Of a stretch of 64,000 nucleotides of DNA, positions 8,864 through 18,281 are shown one piece after another; the first letter of the stretch is position 1; every line of letters begins with the position of its first letter. Made by a program: the position numbers and the translations under genes. The notes under the pieces were generated by a model. That model saw only the letters and a list, made by a program, of their open reading frames with translations, ran no database searches and was not told the origin of the DNA. Source of the stretch: Lactobacillus gallinarum DSM 10532 = JCM 2011 (lineage in GTDB: Bacteria > Bacillota > Bacilli > Lactobacillales > Lactobacillaceae); NCBI RefSeq assembly GCF_001434975.1, contig NZ_AZEL01000026.1, positions 1 to 64,000 of the forward strand, read 5' to 3'.

Positions 8864-10510
8864 ATGGAAGAAGAAAATAATTTAGATAGCAAAGATACAC
8901 AAAGCACGTTTTTAAAGGGCTCTGCCTGGATGACCTTTGGGTCGATTGCTTCTAGAATCTTAGGTGCGTTGTATATTATTCCTTGGTATGCCTGGATGGG
9001 GGACTATGGGAATATTGCCAATGCCTTAACTGCGCGAAGTTATAATATTTATACGATATTTATTCTAATTTCGACGGCCGGAATTCCGGGAGCGATTGCC
9101 AAACAGGTGGCTAAGTATAATGCCTTAAATGAATATGGAATTGGGCGAAAATTATTCCATAAAGGGTTAATTTTAATGGCCTTCTTGGGAGTAATTTCTG
9201 CTGCGATCATGTATTTTGCCTCACCGCTACTGGCATCTAACGGTAGTCAAAGCGATCCAAGACAAATTGCAGTTATGCGTAGTTTGTCTTATGCGATTTT
9301 GATTATTCCGATCTTGAGTATCATGCGTGGGTACTTCCAAGGGTATGCGGACATGATGCCAAGTGCGATGTCACAGTTTGTGGAGCAATTTGCTCGAGTA
9401 GTTTGGATGCTTTTAACGGCATTTGTGATCATGCAAGTGCAGCACGGCTCTTATGTTCATGCCGTTATCCAGTCAAACTTGGCTGCCGCAATTGGTGCCG
9501 CATTTGGGATTGGCCTGTTAGTTTGGTTCTTGTTTTCACGGCGAAAACAATTAGATAATTTGGTTGCTAATTCGAATAATCGGTTAAAAGTTTCCACAAC
9601 CGAACTATTTGCGGAAATTATTGAACAGGCAATTCCATTTATTATTATCGATTCAGGAATAACTTTATTCTCATTAGTAGACCAATATACATTCCACCCA
9701 ATGATTGCAGGGCTGGTTCATGCAAGTTCAGATACAATTGAAGATTGGTATGCATTATTTGGTCTTAATGCCAATAAGTTGATCATGATTATCGTGTCTT
9801 TGGCAAGTGCAATGGCAGTGACAGCGATTCCGCTTTTGTCAGCTGCACATACTAGAGGCGATTTTAAGAGCATCTCTAAGCAAATTGCTAATACGATGGA
9901 CTTGTTCTTGTTCGTGATGATTCCTGCTGCATTCGGAATGGCCGCTATTAGTAAACCGATTTATACGGTTTTCTATGGCCCAGATCCATTAGGCAGCAAC
10001 GTTTTATACTTGTCATCATTTACTGCAATCAGTTTAGGACTTTTTACAGTATTGATGGCGGTTTTGCAAGGTTTGTCAGAAAATGGATTGGCAATAAAAT
10101 ATTTAGTTTTAGGTTTAATCCTGAAGGGCATTTTGCAATATCCGATGATCTTTTTGTTCAAGATTTATGGACCGTTAGTTGCAACCAACTTAGGCTTATT
10201 GGTGATTGTTCTGTTGTCATTGAAGCACTTAGAAGTACAGTATGACTTTAATTTGAATAGAACAAGCCGCCGCTTGGTTGGTATTACCGCATTTTCGATA
10301 GGGATGTTCCTAATTGTTAAATTAGTTGAGATGGGCTTAGGCAAGTTCTTAAACCCAGATCATAGAATACCTGCCTTGATTCTGGTAATTTTATCAGTAG
10401 TCGTGGGAATTGTCTTTTATGGCTTAGCCACAATAAAGACAGATTTAGCCCAAAAAGTTATGGGTAGCAAAATTGAGCGAATTTTAGTTAAATTGCATAT
10501 TCATAGTTAA
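8864..10510 (+). CDS. Polysaccharide/lipid II flippase, MOP superfamily (YtgP/MurJ-like)
   Basis: A 548-aa polytopic protein with about 14 membrane spans. It begins with a cytosolic acidic tail, then KGSAWMTFGSIASRILGALY, the typical first helix of SpoVB/YtgP-type members. Bacillus YtgP is the functional MurJ (lipid II flippase), so a cell-wall role is likely. ATG 8864 is chosen because AGGA lies 7 nt upstream; the TTG just before it is too close. It follows leuS by about 90 nt without a terminator, so readthrough is possible. Confidence 0.8.
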   Translation: MEEENNLDSKDTQSTFLKGSAWMTFGSIASRILGALYIIPWYAWMGDYGNIANALTARSYNIYTIFILISTAGIPGAIAKQVAKYNALNEYGIGRKLFHKGLILMAFLGVISAAIMYFASPLLASNGSQSDPRQIAVMRSLSYAILIIPILSIMRGYFQGYADMMPSAMSQFVEQFARVVWMLLTAFVIMQVQHGSYVHAVIQSNLAAAIGAAFGIGLLVWFLFSRRKQLDNLVANSNNRLKVSTTELFAEIIEQAIPFIIIDSGITLFSLVDQYTFHPMIAGLVHASSDTIEDWYALFGLNANKLIMIIVSLASAMAVTAIPLLSAAHTRGDFKSISKQIANTMDLFLFVMIPAAFGMAAISKPIYTVFYGPDPLGSNVLYLSSFTAISLGLFTVLMAVLQGLSENGLAIKYLVLGLILKGILQYPMIFLFKIYGPLVATNLGLLVIVLLSLKHLEVQYDFNLNRTSRRLVGITAFSIGMFLIVKLVEMGLGKFLNPDHRIPALILVILSVVVGIVFYGLATIKTDLAQKVMGSKIERILVKLHIHS

Positions 10511-10514
10511 TGAA

Positions 10515-10548
10515 AGAAGAACGATGATTGATTTCATCGTTCTTTTTG
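10515..10548 (+). terminator. Terminator of the flippase gene
   Basis: The stem AGAACGATGA/TCATCGTTCT is followed by a T run. Confidence 0.85.
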
Positions 10549-10590
10549 TGTTTGGAGTTAAAACACTGGGGAAGGGATGCAAGTAGGTAA

Positions 10591-10625
10591 TAAAAAAGGA
10601 ACGAGCAAAACTCGTTCCTTTTTTC
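10591..10625 (-). terminator. Bidirectional terminator
   Basis: A perfect stem AAGGAACGAG/CTCGTTCCTT has A6 and T6 on its sides. It mainly serves the minus-strand secreted-protein gene. Confidence 0.85.
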
Positions 10626-10673
10626 ATGGTATTCATCATGTAAGAATTATTTATTTGTTTTGATCTAAAAGAA

Positions 10674-11030
10674 TTAGTCCTTTACAACGTCCTTAATGTT
10701 CAACCATTGGCTTTTGTTAATCTTAACGATCTTCTTGCCATTAGTCTTCTTAACTGCTTTAGCAGTGAAAGTTGAACCCATTGAAACTTTCTTAGCAGTC
10801 TTCTTACCGTTAGCGTTTAAAACGTTAACCTTTTGGTTCTTAGTGTCCTTAACAACAACGAAGATCTTGTCGCCTTTCTTGATTGAAGAGTTAGTAGGAG
10901 CAACTTCTGAAACACCTAACTTTGGAGCAGTGAAGCTAGCAGCTTCACTAACTGAAGCACCGACACCCATCATACTAATTGAAGCAACTACAACTGAAAC
11001 AACTTTAACAATTTTCTTTGAGTCTAACAT
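10674..11030 (-). CDS. Small secreted protein with SLAP-like basic domain
   Basis: A 118-aa protein with a clear Sec signal peptide, cleavage likely after VSEA or SEAA near residue 30. The mature part is about 88 residues, very lysine-rich and beta-like, with a repeated pattern of KKGDKIFVVV, NANGKKTAKKVSMGSTFTAK and NGKKIVKI. This resembles half of a lactobacillar SLAP wall-binding unit. It probably sits in the cell wall. It is monocistronic with its own promoter and terminator. No specific function can be given. Confidence 0.75.
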   Translation of the reverse strand: MLDSKKIVKVVSVVVASISMMGVGASVSEAASFTAPKLGVSEVAPTNSSIKKGDKIFVVVKDTKNQKVNVLNANGKKTAKKVSMGSTFTAKAVKKTNGKKIVKINKSQWLNIKDVVKD

Positions 11031-11095
11031 AATGAATACCTCTATTTTCTAAATCACTTTAACTTGTTGGAACTTTTCGTTCCCTCATTCCTTGC

Positions 11096-11123
11096 ATTAT
11101 ATAACGTGTGCTATATAATACAA
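11096..11123 (-). promoter_or_regulatory. Promoter of the small secreted protein
   Basis: On the minus strand TTGTAT (11118-11123) and TATAAT (11096-11101) are separated by 16 nt. The region is palindromic: ATTATATA and TATATAAT with an 8-nt spacer (11096-11119). Confidence 0.6.
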
Positions 11124-11523
11124 GGGCAAAATAAAACTTTTTTAAAAAGAAAATAGATGGTGCCAAGCTTGCTATAATAACTTTTATGCCAAGTTTTAAT
11201 TATAAAAAGTAAAAAATAAAAAAACAAAAATTTTTGTTATAAAAAATCCAGATGCCTATTAGAACATCTAGATTTAAATTTTTGAGGCTTAAGTAGTCAA
11301 ATATTTATTCATGGTGATCGATCAATCTTCTATTGAGATTAATATTAGTTTATTAATGCATTTATATTAGTTTATAGTATGTCTTTTTTATTCTATATAA
11401 ATAGACAAATGAACGTCTTTTTGACTATAAATTGGTCAAATATAAAAATCTATTTTTTATTACTTTATGCTAAAATGATGGACGTTAAGTCATGAATATT
11501 AAAAAATTATTGTAGGAATTTAA
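11124..11523. other. 400-nt AT-rich intergenic region
   Basis: No gene is seen. It holds a weak terminator-like hairpin at 11245-11275 resembling the one at 4247-4285, and an extended -10 (TGC-TAAAAT, 11468-11476) that probably drives the proteinase gene. AGGAA at 11514-11518 is its ribosome-binding site. Confidence 0.6.
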
Positions 11524-14500
11524 ATGAAAGGAAAAGATAACTATAACTCGGTAGATTATTCTTATGTTTTTTCTGCTAAAAAGAAATTGGAGTTAGAGCA
11601 CGGCAAAAAAAGTGCTACTAATTTTGGCAGAATGAAGAATAAGTGGACTGCTGCCGCTGTTATCGCGTTAGCCTCAGGTTCAGTGGTTTTGTTTGTGCCA
11701 ACTGGAAAAGCGCAAGCAGCTGAAGCTGCTGGTGTGAAGACAGAACAAGTTGAGACTAATAAGCAAACTGATCAAGCACAGCAAAAACAAGTAAAACAAC
11801 CTACGCAGGGTGAAGACGAGATGATCAAACTGATCAAGATACACCAGATCAACCGGTAGGTGATGATGATACTGATAAAGGTTATTATGAAAGTCAAAAT
11901 CAACCTGTAAATACACCTGATCATATTAAAGGCAACGTTCAAGATGCATGGGACCAAGGTTATAAAGGTGAAGGCATTGCTGTAGCTGTAATTGACTCTG
12001 GAGCAGATCCAAGTCATAAAGATTTCCAAACTGCACCTACTAATCCTAAGTTTTCTAAAGAAGACATGGAAAAGATCATCAAGAAGTTAGGTCATGGTCG
12101 TTACGTAAGTCCTAAGTTTCCTTATGTGCATAACATGATCACAGGTGATGATGATCAAATTAAAGAAAATAACCAAGATGCAGTAAAAGATGGCTCTCAC
12201 GGCCAACATGTATCCGGAATTATTGCTGCTAATGGTCAGCCCGATAATAAAAATGGTGAATATGTTGTTGGAGTAGCACCAGAAGCTCAACTATTGTTCT
12301 TAAAGTATTTTAGTGATGATGGAACTACGGGTGATGTAGCCGAAGCGATCTATGATGCAGTTAATGCTGGAGCTGATGTAATTTCACTATCTCTTAATAG
12401 TGCACCTAATGTGCCCAACTTGAATAACGCCGATCAAAGAGCAATTCGTTATGCTGTTGATCATGGGGTTGTTATTTCCGTTTCTGCTTCCAACGATGGT
12501 AATTCTGCATCAATTGATGCATCAAATAATGTTTCTGATAAGGATGACTATTATCCTAATTCCAATTTAGGTAATTACAAGCCATTTAGTTCAGGTGATA
12601 TTGGTGATCCTGCTGACTCTCCAGACACCATTACTGTAGCGGCTGAAAAATCAGAACAAGATGAAGACAGTGACATGGCAGATTTTACTTCTTGGGGACC
12701 ACTTCCTGATTATACTTTAAAGTCAGATGTATCAGCTCCGGGTGTGGATATTATTTCAACAGGAAATGATAATAAATACGTTAAGATGGATGGTACTTCA
12801 ATGGCAACACCATTTAATTCAGGTGTAGCTGCTTTAGTTATTCAACGACTAAAAAAGACCAATCCTAATTTACATGGTGCAGCTTTAGTTCAAGCAGTGA
12901 GGGGCTTGATAATGAGTACTGCTAATCCACAGTTAGACGTAAATAGTGATAATTCTGCTATTGTGTCTCCTCGTAGACAAGGTGCTGGTCAAATTAATGC
13001 TGGTGCAGCAACATCATCACCAGTTTATATTACTGCCGATGATGGAACTAGTTCACTTAGCTTACACAATATTCAAGATTCAACTAATTTCAACTTAACT
13101 TTCCATAATTTAAGTGACAAGGAACAAACTTATACCTTTGATGATTTGGGTGGAGGATATACTGAAGATCGTGATCCAGATACTGGATTGTTTAGTGATG
13201 TCCAATTAGCAGGTGCACGTGTTGATGGAGAAAATAGTATTACTATTGCTCCAAATTCAACTGCTAAATTTGCCTATACTTTAAAGCTGACTGGTTTGCA
13301 AAAGAATCAATTAGTTGAAGGATATTTGCATTTTGCAGGTAACAACGGTCAGGTAGATCTTTTTGTACCATATCTTGGTTATTATGGTGATATGACTAAT
13401 GAGCACGTCTTTGATAAAAACGCTAATGAAGACGATACTGATATTTTAGGCAACCGTCTTACTAATGAAGATAATTATCCACGTGGTATTGCCGATGAAT
13501 ATTCATTAAAGCAATTTGTTAAGCAGAAAAAACAAGATAATGCCGATTATAAATGGCAACAAGCTGCTCAAGTTTATGATAGTGGTAAAGTTGCATTTTC
13601 ACCTAATGATGATAATGAGAGTGATTATGTATTACCATTTATGTACTTAAAACAAAATATCAAGGATAGTCCTTAATGACAAGGGTGAAGTAATACGAGT
13701 AGTTACTGATGCAAAAGACGTAGCTAAATCATATTATGACAATCACAGCTCTGAAACTACGGTAAGTACAGAGGAGTATAAATGGGACGGTAAAGTTTAC
13801 AATAAAAAGACCGGCAAAATGGAAGTAGCGCCAGATGGTCAATATACTTATCGCTTCATAGCAACACTTTATAATAAGGGACCTCATCAAGTTCAAACTA
13901 ATGATATGCCAATTATCATTGATACGACTAAGCCTGTATTTAAGAGTTTCAATTATGATACTCAAACTAATACTCTAACTGGTAGCTATGAAGATACTGG
14001 TGTTGGCTTCACTGATTATTCGTATGGTACTGTTACTATTAATGATAAAGTTTTCGGTTTCAAATTAAATGAAGGCCAAAATCAGTTTGACAATGATGAT
14101 AAAACTAAAGGTCATTTCACTGTTAAATTGGATGCTGAGGAACTCGCAGCTTTAGCAAATACTCAAAATAAAATTACTATAGCTGTGAGTGATGCTCCAG
14201 ATAATACGGCTAGTGAAACTAGGAATATTGCGCCAGTTGCAGGTAAAGCTGAAGTTAGTGTTTGGAATGCAATTACTGGTATGCCATTTGATACCAACAG
14301 TGCTGATTATCATGAAAATAAAAAAGTCGACACTTACACTTTAAGAGGTGCGGCTAATCATAATTTCTACATTAATGGTAAATTAGTGCAGGTAGTTAAT
14401 GGTCAATATGCGGTTCCAGTTGATGTTACTTCAGGAAAGATCGTATTTACTTCTGATGAAGCTGGAAAGAATGAGTTATATACTTTCAAGGTAACAGATG

Positions 14501-15987
14501 TGGATCCAGATTCTCCAGCGGCCGAAACTAATGATTCAGATGATTCCGACAATTCAAATCCAGGAAAAATTGACTCAGAGGACCTAGGCAATATTAGCTT
14601 TGATCATTTTGAAAAGAATGAAATTGATTTTACTAATATAGATGATGCTAAAGAAAATGGATATGACCCATTAACAGGTAACTGGAATGTTACAGGATCT
14701 GTTGATCTAGATAAAGTTGCTAGTTTAATTGCAGTTGTGCAGGGTAATTCTGAAAATGATCCAGCTAATTTAATCAAACTTGATAAAGATGGTAATTTTA
14801 AATTTACTTTTAAGGTACCTAAAACTGGTCAGAAGGCAATACAGTATATTTATACTACTAAAGACGGAGAAAAATACCGTGGTGTAATTGGAGCAATAGT
14901 GGATTTTGAAACTCCAACTTTGAATGTTGAATTGCCAACTATGACTAATCAACCAGTTTTGCATATTTTAGGTACTGCTAATGATAATATGAGTGGCTAT
15001 TCTGTCATAATAGACGGTAATAATATATTTACTCAAAGAAATACCAGGCAAGTTAATAGTTATCCAGAATCTGGCCAATCACTTAATCCATACGGACCAT
15101 ATAACATTAACTATGATGTTAATTTAGATGACAATAATGGTCAGCCAAGTGATCATATCATTACAATTAAGGTAGTGGATCAAGTAGGTAATGTCACTAA
15201 GAAGAAATTCAATGTACATTATGATCCTAATTACACGGGGCAACCTGAGATTACGTCAGGTATTGATATGCCAACTACTTCAGAACAATCAATTAGTAAG
15301 TCACGTGTTGTAATTCCAACTAATAATTCTAGTGATATTGAAGTTTCAACAGACACCATCACCCTAATCTTAACTCACAACGCCCTCGTCTATGATGGTG
15401 ACGGCAATGTTGTAATTACAGACGGCAAGAATACTTTGCTTGAAAAGGGCAATACTATTTCTGCATGGCACAAGGGTCAAATCACTACCTTGGCAGGCAA
15501 GAAGTACGTTCAAGTCGGTGATAACAAGTATGTGAAGTTGTTCAACACTTTGCTTAAGAAACTTGTAGTTCACAACTCATACCTTTACGATGCTAATGGC
15601 AAAGCAACTGGTAAGAAGCATAAGTTGACCGTTGTAAAGCATGGTAAGTTTGTTTACGTTTGGAACAATGGCGAAGAATTCAGAATTAATGGTAAAAAGT
15701 TCTGTCGCTTAGCCAACGGTAAGTTTATCAAGGTAGCTAACTTACAAACCGTTAAAGCAATCAAGATAAAGCATTACAGAGCACGTTTATATGATAAAAA
15801 CGGTAAGTTACTTAAGAAACATATTACTTTGACTAAGGGTAAATGCTACTGGGCGTGGAATGATGCCAAGATAGTTAAAATCCATGGTAAGAAATATTAC
15901 AGAGTAGGAAAGAACAGATATGTTCGTGCAAATAAGGCTGCAAAAGTAGAGATCAAAACAGCCCTAGATGCTGATAAGCTCAAGTAG
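11524..15987 (+). pseudogene. Cell-envelope subtilisin-like proteinase (lactocepin/PrtH type), two frameshifts
   Basis: The 11524-11859 frame encodes a basic N-terminus and signal peptide ending near QAAEA. Homology then continues in the next frame, consistent with loss of one base at about 11818-11821 (GACGAGATGAT). The second frame carries the S8 triad: Asp in AVIDSGAD, His in GSHGQHVSG, Asn in SASNDG and Ser in GTSMATP. It ends at 13676, and a second shift near 13660-13670 moves homology into the frame that ends at 15987. After Fn3-like domains come three SLAP-type wall-binding repeats from about 15360. The PA insert usual between His and Ser is absent. A full-length protein (about 1,490 aa) would degrade casein at the cell surface, but as read it cannot be made in one piece. 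Confidence 0.9.
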
Positions 15988-16004
15988 AAATAGATTTAGA
16001 TACG

Positions 16005-16034
16005 AAAAGCCAGGCAAATTTTGCCTGGCTTTTT
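16005..16034. terminator. Bidirectional terminator after the proteinase
   Basis: AAAAGCCAGGCAAA pairs with TTTGCCTGGCTTTT in a near-perfect hairpin with flanking A and T runs. Confidence 0.85.
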
Positions 16035-16056
16035 GACTAGATTGATTTGTAAAAAT

Positions 16057-16893
16057 TTAAGCTTGTTTCATGAAGTCTTTCAATTCATCAATGGAGAATT
16101 GATCACCGTAATCCTTCTCTAAGCGATTTAAGATTTGTTCATCATTGCCGCCGAAATCTTTTAAAGCAGCGATTAACTTTTTTATGCCGGAAACAGTAGC
16201 GCTAGCTATGCCTCTTTGCATACCTTGTTACATACCCTTTTGCATACCTTTTTCTTCTGCTTCTTGCTCTTTTTCAAGCATTCTAGTTTCATAGTCGATC
16301 ATTTTATCCCTCCATTCTGGATCTTCGTTCATGTCCTTGATTCGCGTTTGAATTTCATCAAAAATGGCATTCAAGTGGACAGGTCGGTCATTAATCAGGT
16401 TAACTAAGCCTACCTGATCTGCATTTTCACCATTAGGAATTCCTTTGCCATTAATTATAATTTTTTCTAGTCCGTCCTGAAATTGCTTAGACTTGTTGTG
16501 ATCTTCATAAGTATGGTAAGTGTATTTGATCCGGCCTTCACCTTCAGGATCGAAGTTGCATAAGAAAATCAAATAGGCTTTTTTCATGTTGCGATAGGTC
16601 TTGCCTTTATCGAGAGTATAGCGTTGATCAATTTTAGCAGCATAGTACCGCATTCGCCAGCCAAGGTCTTTCTTATCGGTAGTTTGAGCTTCTACATCGT
16701 AAGGGTTGTGCTCGTAATCTTCGACCAGTATGTCGAAGCGTACATCTTTACGTTCGCGATGTTTAGGATCTTTGACTTCTTTTTGTTTTTCCGGATAGTA
16801 GATTTCTTTGATCTTGAAAGACAAGATGGTTTCAAAAATATACTTGCAAATTTTCTTGTCTGATATGATTTCACCGAAGACCTGATCTTCCAA
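16057..16893 (-). pseudogene. PD-(D/E)XK nuclease-family transposase/Rpn-like protein, internal stop
   Basis: The N-terminal part shows the nuclease core, Asp in VRFDILVED and Glu-x-Gln in YDVEAQTT, then the family's FCNFDPEGEGR-like region and a coiled C-terminal tail. A TAA at 16228-16230 interrupts the repeated GMQ codons; CAA to TAA is the simplest change. The same frame then continues through KDFGGNDEQIL and ends KDFMKQA at 16057. The start is unclear: no ATG fits, and an in-frame TTG at 16893 or further upstream codons may serve. Copies of the tail occur at 25211-25405 and 35130-36007. The family is linked to recombination-promoting Rpn nucleases, but the role here is unknown. Confidence 0.8.
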
Positions 16894-17027
16894 GAAGCCA
16901 TACCACGGTTTGATTACTTTAGGTGTTTCTTTCGTAGCACACCTGCTTTCTGTAGAGTAGGGCAGAGCCCTCTACTATTTAATACACAAAAAACAGGCAA
17001 AATTTTTTTGAAAAGTTAAAATAATAG

Positions 17028-17066
17028 AAAAACTACTAGATCCGTCTGAGAGTCTAGTAGTTTTTG
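17028..17066 (-). terminator. Terminator of the small hydrophobic peptide gene
   Basis: AAAACTACTAGA pairs with TCTAGTAGTTTT, 40 nt downstream of the peptide stop on the minus strand. Confidence 0.75.
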
Positions 17067-17105
17067 AGTGATATTAATAATTTTAGGAGTCTTAAAAGCC
17101 AAAAA

Positions 17106-17186
17106 TCAATTTGGTGAAACTGCTGATAAAATAAATACACCGAGCAATTCAAGTGCCAAAAATGTAATTCCAATAACTGTAGTCAT
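17106..17186 (-). CDS. 26-aa hydrophobic membrane peptide
   Basis: A minus-strand frame ATG 17186 to TGA 17106 encodes MTTVIGITFLALELLGVFIL followed by SAVSPN, a single membrane helix. A strong Shine-Dalgarno AAGGGG lies at 17197-17202, and a tight terminator follows 40 nt after the stop. An in-frame ATG at 17195 would add three residues but is too close to the SD. The layout (own leader, SD, one-helix peptide, terminator) looks like a real small gene. It lacks the charged tail typical of Fst or holin-like toxins, so no function is assigned. Confidence 0.55.
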   Translation of the reverse strand: MTTVIGITFLALELLGVFILSAVSPN

Positions 17187-17477
17187 AATTGCCATCCCCT
17201 TAGTTTGGAGATAAATAATTGGATATTTATCTTATTCATACTCTTTATCTTTACAATTTTTACTTTAGCATAGAATTACATAAAAATAAAGCGCTTACAT
17301 TCGAAAAGGAGAAAAAAGACGAAATCTTTCGGAAATCGTCTTTGTCGCCCCTGCCAAGGAAGTCCATTATAGCATTTTGCATAAGTAAAAGTTATAGCTA
17401 GCCAGTAATTATAGATATTTCTCAAGCTTAATTTCTAAGCATACAATGTAATTGAGTTGAGCAAAGGAGAAATAAAA
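17187..17477. other. Intergenic region with hairpin and cre-like element
   Basis: No further gene is supported. A cre-like TGTAAGCGCTTT occurs on the minus strand at about 17289-17300 (plus strand reads AAAGCGCTTACA). A hairpin AAAGACGA/TCGTCTTT lies at about 17315-17343 and has a T run in the minus direction although no minus gene lies upstream of it. Confidence 0.4.
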
Positions 17478-17891
17478 ATGGCTAGAAACGAAGAAAAAGT
17501 AAAGAACTGTTCATTTGGTTTTGGCGAACCTAACACAGCTTATGCGAAATATTTTACTGGTGAGAGTTATTTGAATCCACTTGCTAATAGGGCTAACTGT
17601 AGTATTTCAAATGTTTCATTTGAACCGGGATGCATCAATCATTGGCATATGCACACTGTTGCTCAAACTTTGGTTTGCGTTGCAGGTGAGGGCTGGGTTC
17701 AAGAAGAAGGTAAGCCAGCTCATAAGATGACACCTGGTGATGTTTATGTTGTTGCCCCTAACACTAAGCATTGGCATGGTGCAGCGAAGGATTCATGGTT
17801 TGCGCACCTTTCAATCATGGCTGATACTGACAAGGCAAAGTCCACTTGGCTTGAGCCGGTTGATGAAGATTACTATAATAATTTGAAATAA
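17478..17891 (+). CDS. Cupin-domain protein (carboxymuconolactone-decarboxylase-associated type)
   Basis: A 137-aa single-domain cupin. Motif 1 is seen as HWHMH followed by a Gly-rich turn (VAGEGW), and motif 2 as PGDVYVVAPNTKHWHG; the three histidines form a metal site. Such cupins usually pair with AhpD/CMD-like proteins in thiol or aromatic chemistry, but no partner is adjacent. ATG 17478 has AAAGGAGA just upstream. Monocistronic. The substrate is unknown. Confidence 0.8.
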   Translation: MARNEEKVKNCSFGFGEPNTAYAKYFTGESYLNPLANRANCSISNVSFEPGCINHWHMHTVAQTLVCVAGEGWVQEEGKPAHKMTPGDVYVVAPNTKHWHGAAKDSWFAHLSIMADTDKAKSTWLEPVDEDYYNNLK

Positions 17892-17909
17892 TTAAATATG
17901 CACGTATAT

Positions 17910-17946
17910 TGAATGATCAAATCGTTTGGATTGGGTCATTTTTTTG
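17910..17946 (+). terminator. Terminator of the cupin gene
   Basis: AATGATC and GGTCATT arms around an internally paired loop are followed by seven T. Confidence 0.65.
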
Positions 17947-18266
17947 TTAGAAAAAGCACGTTAAATAACAGCGATATTTTTAGAAAATAATTTTTGAGCC
18001 ATTACAAGTAAAGCAGACTATCTTTAAAAAAATGCCTCTAAACCAGCACTAGAACTACAAAGCTAGCGTAATAATCAGTAGCAAAATTAAAGCAATATAT
18101 TATTAACTGATAATAAAAGTTACGCTTAAATAACTAAAAAACTTTTGCAATTTACATAAAATGTGCTAGTACATGGTTGTTGAATAAAAACATACGTTAT
18201 TTTTAATGAAAACAAGATGTATAAAGAAAGCGCAATGCGTGTGAAATTTAATTAATAAGGAATATT
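17947..18266. other. 320-nt AT-rich leader region of the adhesin pseudogene
   Basis: No coding frame is supported. TTGCAA near 18144 followed by TGCTAGTAC may be a weak promoter. The strong Shine-Dalgarno AGGGGGG lies just downstream at 18267-18273. Confidence 0.4.
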
Positions 18267-18281
18267 AGGGGGGTTTTTGAT

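Noticed and set aside
10696-11052. 118-codon open frame opposite the small secreted protein
   Set aside because: The minus strand has signal peptide, promoter, ribosome-binding site and terminator; the plus frame is its mirror image.
17315-17343. Hairpin as terminator of a minus-strand gene
   Set aside because: The hairpin has a T run in the minus direction, but no gene lies upstream of it on that strand, so it is left as an unexplained structure.
17219-17401. 60-codon open frame upstream of the cupin gene
   Set aside because: No ribosome-binding site, it runs through a hairpin, and composition is unlike protein-coding DNA.
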